Shown here piece after piece: positions 33,288 through 40,201 of a stretch of DNA of 40,201 nucleotides. The notes under the pieces are model-generated. The model saw nothing but the letters and a program-made list of their open reading frames with translations. It made no database searches and was not told where the DNA came from. Both the position numbers and the translations under genes were made by a program. Numbering within the stretch: the stretch's first letter is position 1; the number at the start of each line of letters is the position of its first letter. Origin of the DNA: an uncultured Lachnospiraceae bacterium (lineage in GTDB: Bacteria; Bacillota; Clostridia; Lachnospirales; Lachnospiraceae). The stretch spans positions 1 to 40,201 of the forward strand of contig CANOCU010000031.1 of NCBI GenBank assembly GCA_947564645.1, in the 5' to 3' direction.

Positions 33288-34010
33288 ATGTTAGAATTAA
33301 AGAATATCTGCTATTCTGCCGAGGACGAGAGCAGAGAGACAGAAATTTTGAAAGATATCAATGTGACGATCGAAGACAGATTCGTCGCCGTGACCGGGCC
33401 AAACGGCAGCGGCAAGTCCACGCTTGCCAAGATCATAGCGGGAATCCTTATGCCCACGGCGGGACAGATCCTGCTTGACGGGGTGGATATCACGAACCTG
33501 TCCATCACGGAGCGCGCCAATATGGGGATCAGCTTTGCGTTCCAGCAGCCGGTCCGTTTCAAGGGGATCACGGTGCGGGAGCTGTTGTCGATCGCTGCCG
33601 GTAAGGATGCCAATATGGCGGAGATCTGTAATATGCTCTCCGAGGTGGGACTGTGTGCCAGAGATTATGTAAACCGTGAGGTGAACGCGTCTTTGTCCGG
33701 CGGGGAACTCAAGCGGATCGAGATCGCCATGATCATGGCGCGTAAGACGAAGGTCTCCATTTTTGACGAACCGGAAGCCGGCATTGATCTGTGGAGCTTC
33801 CAGAATCTGATCCATGTGTTCGAGAAGATGCACGAGGAGATTCACGGTTCGATCCTGATCATTTCCCATCAGGAGCGTATTCTGAATATCGCGGACCGTA
33901 TCATTTTGTTAGCGGATGGGCAGATTAAGAAGACAGGCAGCAAGGAAGAGGTGATGCCGGAGCTTCTTGGCGCCGGCGCGCACTGTAAGACACTGACGGA
34001 CAAATTATAG
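33288..34010 (+). CDS. sufC: SufC-like Fe-S assembly ATPase
   Basis: 240 residues. A cytoplasmic ABC-type ATPase for Fe-S cluster assembly: Walker A TGPNGSGKSTLAK (about 36-48), the SufC-typical FAFQQPVRFKGITV Q-loop region, signature SLSGGELKRIEIAM, and Walker B VSIFDEPEAGIDLWSF. The DEPEAGID form is close to the DEIDSGLD/EPEAGID seen in minimal SufC. Switch His is in LIISHQERI. AAGGAG precedes ATG 33288. It is followed after 18 nt by a SufB/D-like partner; no SufS, SufU or SufE gene is present in the window. Confidence 0.92.
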   Translation: MLELKNICYSAEDESRETEILKDINVTIEDRFVAVTGPNGSGKSTLAKIIAGILMPTAGQILLDGVDITNLSITERANMGISFAFQQPVRFKGITVRELLSIAAGKDANMAEICNMLSEVGLCARDYVNREVNASLSGGELKRIEIAMIMARKTKVSIFDEPEAGIDLWSFQNLIHVFEKMHEEIHGSILIISHQERILNIADRIILLADGQIKKTGSKEEVMPELLGAGAHCKTLTDKL

Positions 34011-34028
34011 GAGGGGAGGTATCAGCGT

Positions 34029-34946
34029 ATGGATGCAATACAACAGAACTTGCTTGAGCAGGTGGCGGGGCTGCATGAGATACCTGCCGGCGCTTATAAT
34101 ATCCGTGCCAACGGACAGATGGCGGCCAGGAATACGACGGCCCATATCGATATTATCACGAAGGAGGACCGCTCCGGCATCGATATCCGCATCAAACCCG
34201 GCACCAGGAACGAGAGCGTGCATATCCCGGTGGTGCTCAGCCAGAGCGGCCTGAAGGAGAGCGTGTACAATGATTTCTTCGTGGGAGAGGATGCGGATGT
34301 GACCATTATCGCCGGCTGCGGGATCCACAACGGCGGCGACGGCGCTTCGGAGCATTCGGGCATTCATCGGTTTTTTGTGGAAAAAAACGCGAAGGTCAGG
34401 TATGTGGAGAAGCACTACGGCAGCGGGGACGGCAGCGGGGAGCGGATCATGAACCCGGCGACCGAGATCCATCTGGCCGAAGGGGCGTCCCTGGAGATGG
34501 ATACGGTACAGATCAAGGGCATCGATTCCACGAAGCGGGTCACCACGGCGGAAGTTGCCGAGGGGGCGTCCCTGGTCATACGGGAGAAGATCATGACCCA
34601 CGGCAGGCAGTATGCGGAGACGGATTTTGCCGTAGCTATGAACGGAGACAATTCCAGTGTCAATCTGATCTCCCGCTCGGTGGCCAAGGAACATTCCAGA
34701 CAGCTGTTTAAGAGCCGGATCGTGGGCAACGGCAAATGTCAGGGACACAGCGAGTGCGACGCCATCATCATGGACAGCGCCAGTGTCAGCGCCGTCCCGG
34801 AACTGACGGCCAACAACATTGATGCGAATCTGATCCATGAGGCGGCCATCGGCAAGATCGCCGGGGAGCAGCTGATGAAGCTGATGACATTGGGACTGAC
34901 GGAGAAGGAAGCTGAGGAACAGATCGTTAACGGATTTTTGAAATGA
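34029..34946 (+). CDS. SufB/SufD-family Fe-S scaffold protein (short, SMS-like)
   Basis: 305 residues, much shorter than classical SufB (about 465). The beta-helix core is recognisable: HIPVVLSQSGLKESVYNDFFVGEDADVTIIAGCGIHNGG, RFFVEKNAKVRYVEKHYG, and the SufB/D signature GKCQGHSECDAIIMDS with NNIDANLIHEAAIGKIAGEQLMKLMTLGLTEKEAEEQIVNGF. Cys residues are in AGCGIHN (about 97) and GKCQGHSEC (about 238, 244). A short SufC-SufB pair matches the minimal SMS-type systems proposed as ancestral to Suf. Strong GGAGGGGAGG before ATG 34029. The stop overlaps the cardiolipin synthase start by 4 nt. Confidence 0.9.
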   Translation: MDAIQQNLLEQVAGLHEIPAGAYNIRANGQMAARNTTAHIDIITKEDRSGIDIRIKPGTRNESVHIPVVLSQSGLKESVYNDFFVGEDADVTIIAGCGIHNGGDGASEHSGIHRFFVEKNAKVRYVEKHYGSGDGSGERIMNPATEIHLAEGASLEMDTVQIKGIDSTKRVTTAEVAEGASLVIREKIMTHGRQYAETDFAVAMNGDNSSVNLISRSVAKEHSRQLFKSRIVGNGKCQGHSECDAIIMDSASVSAVPELTANNIDANLIHEAAIGKIAGEQLMKLMTLGLTEKEAEEQIVNGFLK

Positions 34947-36475
34947 GAAAATTTTTACATTATGCATTAAACAGACTGGTGATCACGGCGTTCATCGTGC
35001 TGCTGCAGGTGGTCTTCTTCATGGTGGAGATCGTCGCCTGGGGCAATTATTATGTGGAGATCGCCATGGGGCTGCGGCTGCTCAGCTTCGGCGTCATCGT
35101 CGCGCTGATCTTAAAGCAGGGCAATCCGGCGGTGAAGATGGCATGGATCGTGCCGATTCTGCTCTTTCCGCTCTTCGGCGGCGTGATGTATCTTGCGCTG
35201 GGGCATGTGTTCCGGCCGAAACGCCTGTATACGGCGATGGCCCATACGGGGGAACTTGTGCGGTCGAATCTGCGGCAGGATATACAGGTCATGGAGCGGC
35301 TTAGGAAAGCGGATCCGGGGATCGCCAACCAGTGTGACTATATTATGCGCTATGCGAATACACCGGCCTGGGAACATACGCGGGCGGAGTATTATCCGGA
35401 GGGACTTCCCTGGTGGCAGCAGCTTCTGCGGGATCTGGAGCAGGCGCAGCGCTTTATTTTCCTGGAATTTTTCATCCTGGGAGAGGGAACCATGTGGAAT
35501 ACCGTGCTGGAGGTATTAGAGCGCAAGGTGAAGGACGGCGTGGAAGTGCGGCTGATCTATGACGATGTGGGGAGTGTCTTTCTTCTGCCGAAGGAATACA
35601 ACGAGATGATGGAGAAGAAAGGGATCAAGTGTGTCGCCTTTAACAGGCTGGTTCCGTTTCTGGCGCTGGTGCTCAACAACAGGGATCACCGCAAGATTGT
35701 GGTGATCGACGGCAAGGTGGGCTATACTGGCGGCATCAACATGTCGGACGAGTATATCAATTATAAGAAGACCCACGGCGACCACTGGAAGGATGCGGGC
35801 ATCCGCATCGAGGGGGAAGCGGTGTGGAATTTCACGGTCATGTTCCTGCAGATGTGGAATATGTCCCGTCATACGGAAGAGTATTACGGCAGATACCGGT
35901 ATCAGTTCGTGGACAAGCCGGAGGCTGCGGGCATCGTGCAGCCGTATATGGATACGCCTCTGGATACGGAGACGGTGGGAGAGAATGTGTATCTGAATAT
36001 GATCGGCTCCGCCAGAAAATATCTCTATATCTTCACTCCTTATCTGGTGACGGATAACGAGATGCATACGGCCCTGAAGCTGGCGGCGAAGCGGGGTGTG
36101 GATGTGCGTATCGTGACGCCCGGCACGCCGGATAAGAAGACGATCTACTGGCTGACGCAGTCCAATTACCAGAGCCTGATCGAGGCCGGCGTCAGTATCT
36201 ACCAGTATACGCCGGGCTTTATCCATTCCAAGTGTGTGCTCTGCGACGATGAGACGGCGGTGGTGGGCACCATCAATTTTGACTATAGGAGCTTCTATCA
36301 TCATTTCGAGTGCGGCGTCTTCCTGTACCGGGCGGACATGCTGGGGGATCTGAAAAGGGATATGGAGGAGACGTTTGCGCTGTCCGAGCAGATCACGCTG
36401 GAGTGGTGCAAGAAGAAATTCGTGAAGACGAATGTGATCGGCCCGTTTTTGAAGCTGTTCTCCCCCTTATTATAG
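34943..36475 (+). CDS. cls: Cardiolipin synthase
   Basis: 510 residues. Two transmembrane helices near the N-terminus anchor the enzyme (about 10-30 and 40-55, with a third near 68-88). Two phospholipase-D HKD motifs form the active site: HRKIVVIDG (about 250) and HSKCVLCDDETAVVG (about 432). It condenses two phosphatidylglycerol molecules into cardiolipin. The start ATGA overlaps the SufB/D-like stop (34943-34946), so the lipid gene is translationally tied to the Fe-S genes; an odd pairing. The PLD domain spans almost the whole length beyond residue 120. Confidence 0.95.
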   Translation: MRKFLHYALNRLVITAFIVLLQVVFFMVEIVAWGNYYVEIAMGLRLLSFGVIVALILKQGNPAVKMAWIVPILLFPLFGGVMYLALGHVFRPKRLYTAMAHTGELVRSNLRQDIQVMERLRKADPGIANQCDYIMRYANTPAWEHTRAEYYPEGLPWWQQLLRDLEQAQRFIFLEFFILGEGTMWNTVLEVLERKVKDGVEVRLIYDDVGSVFLLPKEYNEMMEKKGIKCVAFNRLVPFLALVLNNRDHRKIVVIDGKVGYTGGINMSDEYINYKKTHGDHWKDAGIRIEGEAVWNFTVMFLQMWNMSRHTEEYYGRYRYQFVDKPEAAGIVQPYMDTPLDTETVGENVYLNMIGSARKYLYIFTPYLVTDNEMHTALKLAAKRGVDVRIVTPGTPDKKTIYWLTQSNYQSLIEAGVSIYQYTPGFIHSKCVLCDDETAVVGTINFDYRSFYHHFECGVFLYRADMLGDLKRDMEETFALSEQITLEWCKKKFVKTNVIGPFLKLFSPLL

Positions 36476-36493
36476 AAAAGGTAGTGGAAAGTT

Positions 36494-37210
36494 ATGTTAC
36501 GTTTTATACAGGTTATTGTGTGTAATCTGCCAAGACTTTATATGATACCCAAGATGGCTTACAAGGCCAGGCATGGGGAGAAATATTCGGAAGAGGACTG
36601 CTATCGGTATGCGCAGCTTGCGATCCGCCGCATGATGAAGGCGGGACATATATCGACGGAGAGATACGGAACGGAACACCTGCCCCGGGAGGGCGGCTAT
36701 ATGCTGTTCCCCAATCATCAGGGCAAGTATGATGCGCTTGGCATCATGTACGCTCACGAGAAGCCGTGTTCGGTGGTGATCGACGATGCGAAATCCCATG
36801 GTATTCTGGTGAAGCAGTTTATCGATCTGGTCCATGGCAAGAGGCTGGTCAAGGACGACCTGCGCCAGTCGGTGACGATCATCAGAGAGCTGGCGGAGGA
36901 GACGAAGAAAGGACGAAGATTTATCATTTTCCCGGAGGGCGGGTATGATAAGAATCATAATACCGTAGGGGAATTCAAGGCGGGAAGCTTTAAGAGCGCC
37001 GTGAAGGCGAAGGTTCCCATCATTCCGGTGGCGCTGATCGATTCTTACAGGGCGTTTGAGGAATGGACCTTAAAGCCGGTGGTGACGCAGGTGCATTTCC
37101 TGCAGGCGATTCCCTACGACGAGTATAAGAATCTGTCGACGGCGCAGATCGCCGTCATGGTACGGGACCGGATCGTCAGCACGATCCAGGAGGCGCTAAG
37201 CCCGGCCTGA
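36494..37210 (+). CDS. 1-acylglycerol-3-phosphate acyltransferase family protein (PlsC-like)
   Basis: 238 residues. The acyltransferase H(x)4D motif is NHQGKYD (about 75-81) and the second motif appears as FPEGGYDKN (about 151-159), where EGT is changed to EGG. VPIIPVALIDSYRAF (about 178-192) is the conserved third block. The N-terminal FIQVIVCNLPRLYMIPKM is a membrane-anchoring stretch. It should esterify lysophosphatidic acid, forming the phosphatidic acid precursor of the phospholipids that cardiolipin synthase uses. The start, 18 nt after cls, indicates cotranscription. The stop is 5 nt from the stop of convergent tmcAL. Confidence 0.9.
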   Translation: MLRFIQVIVCNLPRLYMIPKMAYKARHGEKYSEEDCYRYAQLAIRRMMKAGHISTERYGTEHLPREGGYMLFPNHQGKYDALGIMYAHEKPCSVVIDDAKSHGILVKQFIDLVHGKRLVKDDLRQSVTIIRELAEETKKGRRFIIFPEGGYDKNHNTVGEFKAGSFKSAVKAKVPIIPVALIDSYRAFEEWTLKPVVTQVHFLQAIPYDEYKNLSTAQIAVMVRDRIVSTIQEALSPA

Positions 37211-37215
37211 CCGTC

Positions 37216-38457
37216 TCAGATTTTCAGGACAGGCCTTGTGTATTCGTTGCCGCCATCAGGTGTGTCGGGGAATTTGTTCTGCACCAGGCTGTGATAGATC
37301 TGGCTGGCATAGATATCCTTGGCAAGCATCCGGCGTCCGTTCTTAGACAGCAGTTCGTCCGCGTCGGAAAGACGGCTAAGCAGCGGCACGCTTCCGTTTG
37401 CCTTGATGGCGGTCAGCAGCGGCGTGGCATCCTGGCGGAAACCGAGGATGCGCGCATAATAAATATAATCCTCCGCCTGGAAGCTTAGCAGATCCTCCTT
37501 CCTGATCTGCAGGAGAATGTGCATCAGACTCCGGGCGATGCGGGTATAGGTACGGTTCTTGGTCTTTAACTTCTCGCAGAAATCCGTAAAGCCCCGGAAG
37601 GAGGGCAGCAGGTTCACGATGCGGTCCGACAGGTCCTGATCGATATCGGGATGGCAGGTATAGCCCTGCGGCTGCTCCGAAAGCAGCTGGTAATGCAGCG
37701 GCAGGGAGAAGTCGTCGGCATGAACCGGGCAGGATCTGCCAAACTGTGACGCCAGCAGATCAAAAGCGACAGGCGGCATCAGCTTCGTGACTTCGGAAAG
37801 CGTGCCGGTAGCATCGATCGCCTCCCTGATCGCCAGTGCGGAGCAGAAGGTGTTCAGCAGGCTGGCATCGTGGTAAGAACTTCCGGCCCTGTGGGTGGTG
37901 TAAGGTACGATCCTGCTGCCGCGTTTGAAGAGCGCCTTACAGTATTCGATCCCCAGGATGTTATTGGAGGTCGTCATCACATGCAGGTAGGGCGTCAGAT
38001 GGGGGGCGCTTGCCTGGAGCGCGGCATTCCTGGCGCTGGGGTAGGCATAGCCCATCCGCAGATGTCTGTCCAGGGTCTCCCGGAAGACGGCGTCTTCGGC
38101 TGTCAGGCTAGTGGCAAATTCGGACAGGATCTTGAGATCTCCGCATTCGCTGCCAAAGCACAGCGTGTCCACGATTCCCAGTCTGTCAAAAAGGGCAATG
38201 GCTCCGGAGGCAAAGTATTCCGCGCTGCCAAGCGCATAGTAGACGGGCAGTTCCAATACCAGGTCGGCGCCGCATTTTAAGGCGGTCTCTGCGCGCAGGT
38301 ACTTATCGGCCAGAGCGGGTGCGCCGCGTTGTACGAAATCACCGCACATGGCAATGATACAGTAATCTGCGCCGGTCATCTCTTTTGCCTTTGCGATCTG
38401 ATAGGCATGTCCATTGTGAAACGGATTGTATTCTGCAATGATCCCTACTGTTTTCAT
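37216..38457 (-). CDS. tmcAL: tRNA(Met) cytidine acetate ligase TmcAL
   Basis: 413 residues. The N-terminal HIGH-like nucleotidyltransferase motif is AEYNPFHNGHAYQI (about 8-21), followed by CGDFVQRGAPALADKYLRAETALKCGADLVLELPVYYALGSAEYFASGAI, the family hallmark. TmcAL activates acetate with ATP and acetylates C34 of elongator tRNA-Met. AAGGGG lies upstream of the ATG at 38457. The C-terminus is longer than the catalytic domain and includes helices that bind tRNA. It is divergent from pta, sharing a 268-nt intergenic stretch, and meets the PlsC gene tail-to-tail with no visible terminator. Confidence 0.95.
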   Translation of the reverse strand: MKTVGIIAEYNPFHNGHAYQIAKAKEMTGADYCIIAMCGDFVQRGAPALADKYLRAETALKCGADLVLELPVYYALGSAEYFASGAIALFDRLGIVDTLCFGSECGDLKILSEFATSLTAEDAVFRETLDRHLRMGYAYPSARNAALQASAPHLTPYLHVMTTSNNILGIEYCKALFKRGSRIVPYTTHRAGSSYHDASLLNTFCSALAIREAIDATGTLSEVTKLMPPVAFDLLASQFGRSCPVHADDFSLPLHYQLLSEQPQGYTCHPDIDQDLSDRIVNLLPSFRGFTDFCEKLKTKNRTYTRIARSLMHILLQIRKEDLLSFQAEDYIYYARILGFRQDATPLLTAIKANGSVPLLSRLSDADELLSKNGRRMLAKDIYASQIYHSLVQNKFPDTPDGGNEYTRPVLKI

Positions 38458-38614
38458 AATCAGTTACCCCTTTTACTTCCGAAAGCGTTATGACAATATC
38501 TTCCCCTTTCCTATAGTTTATCATAAATAAAATATTTTGCACGCTGTAAATGGAAAAAGAGTTGCTTTTATGAGACAAAAGAAATAAAATTCGCACGTTT
38601 CCGGGAGTTGCGTC

Positions 38615-38643
38615 TTGTATACAGGTCGATCTTTTTGTATAAT
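38615..38643 (+). promoter_or_regulatory. Promoter of pta in the tmcAL/pta divergent region
   Basis: TTGTAT (38615-38620), 17-nt spacer, TATAAT (38638-38643). The leader to ATG 38726 is about 75 nt. The rest of 38458-38725 is AT-rich; on the minus strand TTTACA and TATGAT occur with a 19-nt spacer, a poor tmcAL promoter. No RNA gene was recognised. Confidence 0.65.
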
Positions 38644-38725
38644 TTATAGCAAACGAAATGTTTCATGTCGTTCCCTATCGGAAAAGCAAACGACTATCGA
38701 AATGCGTACAAGGAGGGTATACAGT

Positions 38726-39727
38726 ATGTCTTATATTGACTTGATGAAAGAGAAGGCCAGGAGCGATAAGAAGACGATCGTTCTGCCGGAGACCAACGAC
38801 AAGAGGACGCTGATCGCGGCGGCCAGTATTCTGAAGGAAGAGATCGCGGACATCATTATGATCGGCAATGAGGAGAAGATCATGGACGGTGCCGGCTGGC
38901 TGGAAGTGGAACTGGACGGTGTTACGATCATTGATCCGGAGAAGACGGATAAGCTGGATACATACGTGAACATTTTATATGAGACGAGGAAGAATAAGGG
39001 TATGACGCCGGAGAAGGCCAGGGAGATCCTGCTTGCCGATTATTTGACCTTCGGCGTGGTGATGGTCAAGGCAAACGATGCGGACGGCATGGTGGCGGGC
39101 GCCTGCCACGCTACGGCGGATACGCTGCGGCCGGCCCTGCAGATCTTAAAGACGGCTCCGGGGGTGAAGCTGGTGTCCGGTTTCTTTATCCTGGATGTGC
39201 CGGACTGCGTTTTCGGAGAGAAGGGGACATTCCTTTTTGCGGACTGCGGCCTGAATCAGGATCCTACGCCGGAGGAGCTGGCGGCGATCGCGGACAGTTC
39301 GGCGAAGAGTTTTAAAAGTCTGGTGGGGGCTAAGCCGATCATTGCCATGCTGTCCCACTCCACGAAGGGCAGCGCCAAGCATCCGCTGGTGGACAAGATG
39401 GTGGAGGCGACCCGCATCGCCCATGAGCAGTATCCGCACCTGTGCATCGACGGGGAACTGCAGACGGATGCCGCGCTTGTGCCCCATGTAGCCAAGTCCA
39501 AGGCGCCCGGCAGCGAAGTGGCGGGTAAGGCCAATGTGCTGATCTTCCCGAACTTAGACTGCGGCAATATCGGGTATAAGCTGGTACAGCGTCTGGGCAA
39601 GGCGGAAGCTTACGGACCCATGCTGCAGGGGATCGCAAAGCCGGTCAACGATCTTTCGAGAGGATGTTCCTGGCAGGATATCGTGGGCGTGGTGGCGCTG
39701 ACGGCAGTACAGGCGCAGTTGGCATAA
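38726..39727 (+). CDS. pta: Phosphate acetyltransferase
   Basis: 333 residues, the single-domain form. It converts acetyl-CoA and phosphate to acetyl phosphate, the first step of the acetate-ATP pathway. Characteristic segments are KTIVLPETNDKRTLIAAASI near the start, HATADTLRPALQILKTAPGVKLVSGFFILDVPD (about 125-160), the late block DGELQTDAALVPHVAKSKAPGSEVAGKANVLIFPNLDCGNIGYKLVQRL and GPMLQGIAKPVNDLSRGC. AAGGAGGG is 9 nt before ATG 38726; upstream in-frame codons back to 38615 overlap the promoter. Acetate kinase, commonly next to pta, is not between it and the following gene. Confidence 0.97.
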   Translation: MSYIDLMKEKARSDKKTIVLPETNDKRTLIAAASILKEEIADIIMIGNEEKIMDGAGWLEVELDGVTIIDPEKTDKLDTYVNILYETRKNKGMTPEKAREILLADYLTFGVVMVKANDADGMVAGACHATADTLRPALQILKTAPGVKLVSGFFILDVPDCVFGEKGTFLFADCGLNQDPTPEELAAIADSSAKSFKSLVGAKPIIAMLSHSTKGSAKHPLVDKMVEATRIAHEQYPHLCIDGELQTDAALVPHVAKSKAPGSEVAGKANVLIFPNLDCGNIGYKLVQRLGKAEAYGPMLQGIAKPVNDLSRGCSWQDIVGVVALTAVQAQLA

Positions 39728-39755
39728 TTGCAATGTAACAGTTGGAAAATTTTTG

Positions 39756-39784
39756 TTGACAAACCTGCGGCCCATGGGTATAAT
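39756..39784 (+). promoter_or_regulatory. Consensus promoter before the DUF177 gene
   Basis: TTGACA (39756-39761), 17-nt spacer, TATAAT (39779-39784): perfect match, 26 nt before the start codon. No terminator with stem and T-run was seen between the pta stop (39727) and this promoter. Confidence 0.92.
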
Positions 39785-39810
39785 TGTTTGAGTGTGGATA
39801 GGAGTCAACT

Positions 39811-40201
39811 ATGTTCGTGAATTTAACTGATGTGTTACTCTGTGAGGACAAGGCAGTCACGATGCAGGCAGAACCGGAGCTTGCCGAGGTTTCGATCGGC
39901 GGGGAGACATTTCCGGTAAGTGGCATGACACCCTTTGCATTGACCCTTACGAATCTCGAGAAGGGCAAGGCGCGGGTTATGGGAGAAGGGAAGATTACGT
40001 TTTCGGCCCATTGCAGCAGATGCCTGAGGGAAGTGGAGACGACACTGGATCTTGTGATCGACAGGACGGTGTATGCCCCGGACAGGATACCTTCGCCGGA
40101 GGACGGCGACGATCAGGAGTATATGAACGGTTATCAGATGAATGTGGAAGAACTGCTCTGCAATGAAATTGTGATCAACTGGCCTATGAAGATTCTGTGC
40201 A
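39811..40201 (+). CDS. DUF177/YceD family protein, 3' end outside window
   Basis: About 130 residues are visible, beginning MFVNLTDVLLCEDKAVTMQA. The core TFSAHCSRCLREVETTLDL (Cys-x-x-Cys) and the block NVEELLCNEIVINWPMKILC match DUF177/YceD proteins, linked to accumulation of large-subunit rRNA and usually encoded directly before rpmF (ribosomal protein L32). The C-terminal Cys pair region continues past the right edge. GGAG lies about 7 nt before ATG 39811. Its consensus promoter suggests strong constitutive expression, as expected for a ribosome-related gene. Confidence 0.9.
   Translation, partial: MFVNLTDVLLCEDKAVTMQAEPELAEVSIGGETFPVSGMTPFALTLTNLEKGKARVMGEGKITFSAHCSRCLREVETTLDLVIDRTVYAPDRIPSPEDGDDQEYMNGYQMNVEELLCNEIVINWPMKILC

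Noticed and set aside
39645-39968. 107-codon minus-strand open frame
   Set aside because: It is opposite the pta end, a consensus promoter and the start of the DUF177 gene.

Overview
The window reads as a chromosomal segment of a strictly anaerobic Gram-positive member of the Clostridia, most likely Lachnospiraceae. This is inferred from strong AGGAGG-type ribosome binding sites, several TTGACA/TATAAT promoters with 17-nt spacers, the paired GlgC/GlgD glycogen enzymes, rubrerythrin, FeoAB, ECF transport, a Bce-type antibiotic-response module, a two-gene Suf-like Fe-S system and phosphotransacetylase. No rRNA, tRNA, CRISPR array or insertion sequence was recognised.

Layout. Positions 1-5350: tail of an Rpn-like gene, a DUF362 ferredoxin protein, a family M24 aminopeptidase, a Gfo/Idh/MocA oxidoreductase and rubrerythrin. 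Positions 5366-8922: an operon starting at a near-consensus promoter whose -10 lies in a palindrome. It encodes an FtsX-like permease, an ABC ATPase, a six-helix membrane protein preceded by seven 18-bp tandem repeats, and a winged-helix regulator. Positions 8951-11298 (minus): glgC-glgD. Positions 11465-16654: hypB, a 930-residue Fe-S flavoprotein, hypA and a Trp-rich polytopic membrane protein. Nickel-insertion genes are here embedded in a redox/membrane cluster with no hydrogenase subunit in view.

Positions 16731-18817: an AT-richer insert with its own promoter, encoding an XRE regulator, an ImmA/IrrE-type metalloprotease and a PIN-like nuclease candidate. This is a compact toxin-antitoxin or defence-like module. 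Positions 18860-23828: a BceRS-BceAB-like system. Positions 23870-25471: a metallo-beta-lactamase-fold protein (minus) and a GNAT acetyltransferase. Positions 25595-29411: a small HPr-like protein without the phosphorylatable His, then a UPF0397-type ECF transporter (S component, fused ATPases, EcfT). Positions 29434-32706: an epimerase-like protein and FeoAB. Positions 32764-37210: a second His-less HPr-like protein, SufC-like and SufB/D-like proteins, cardiolipin synthase and a PlsC-like acyltransferase. Positions 37216-40201: TmcAL (minus), divergent from pta, followed by the start of a DUF177/YceD gene that runs off the window.

The most notable material is the XRE/ImmA-IrrE/PIN-like island, the hypB-flavoprotein-hypA-membrane protein cluster, the two degenerate HPr-like paralogs, and the 18-bp repeat tract in which one C-to-T change appears to have cut off an in-frame leader. 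All functions come from reading motifs by eye; no database search was run.
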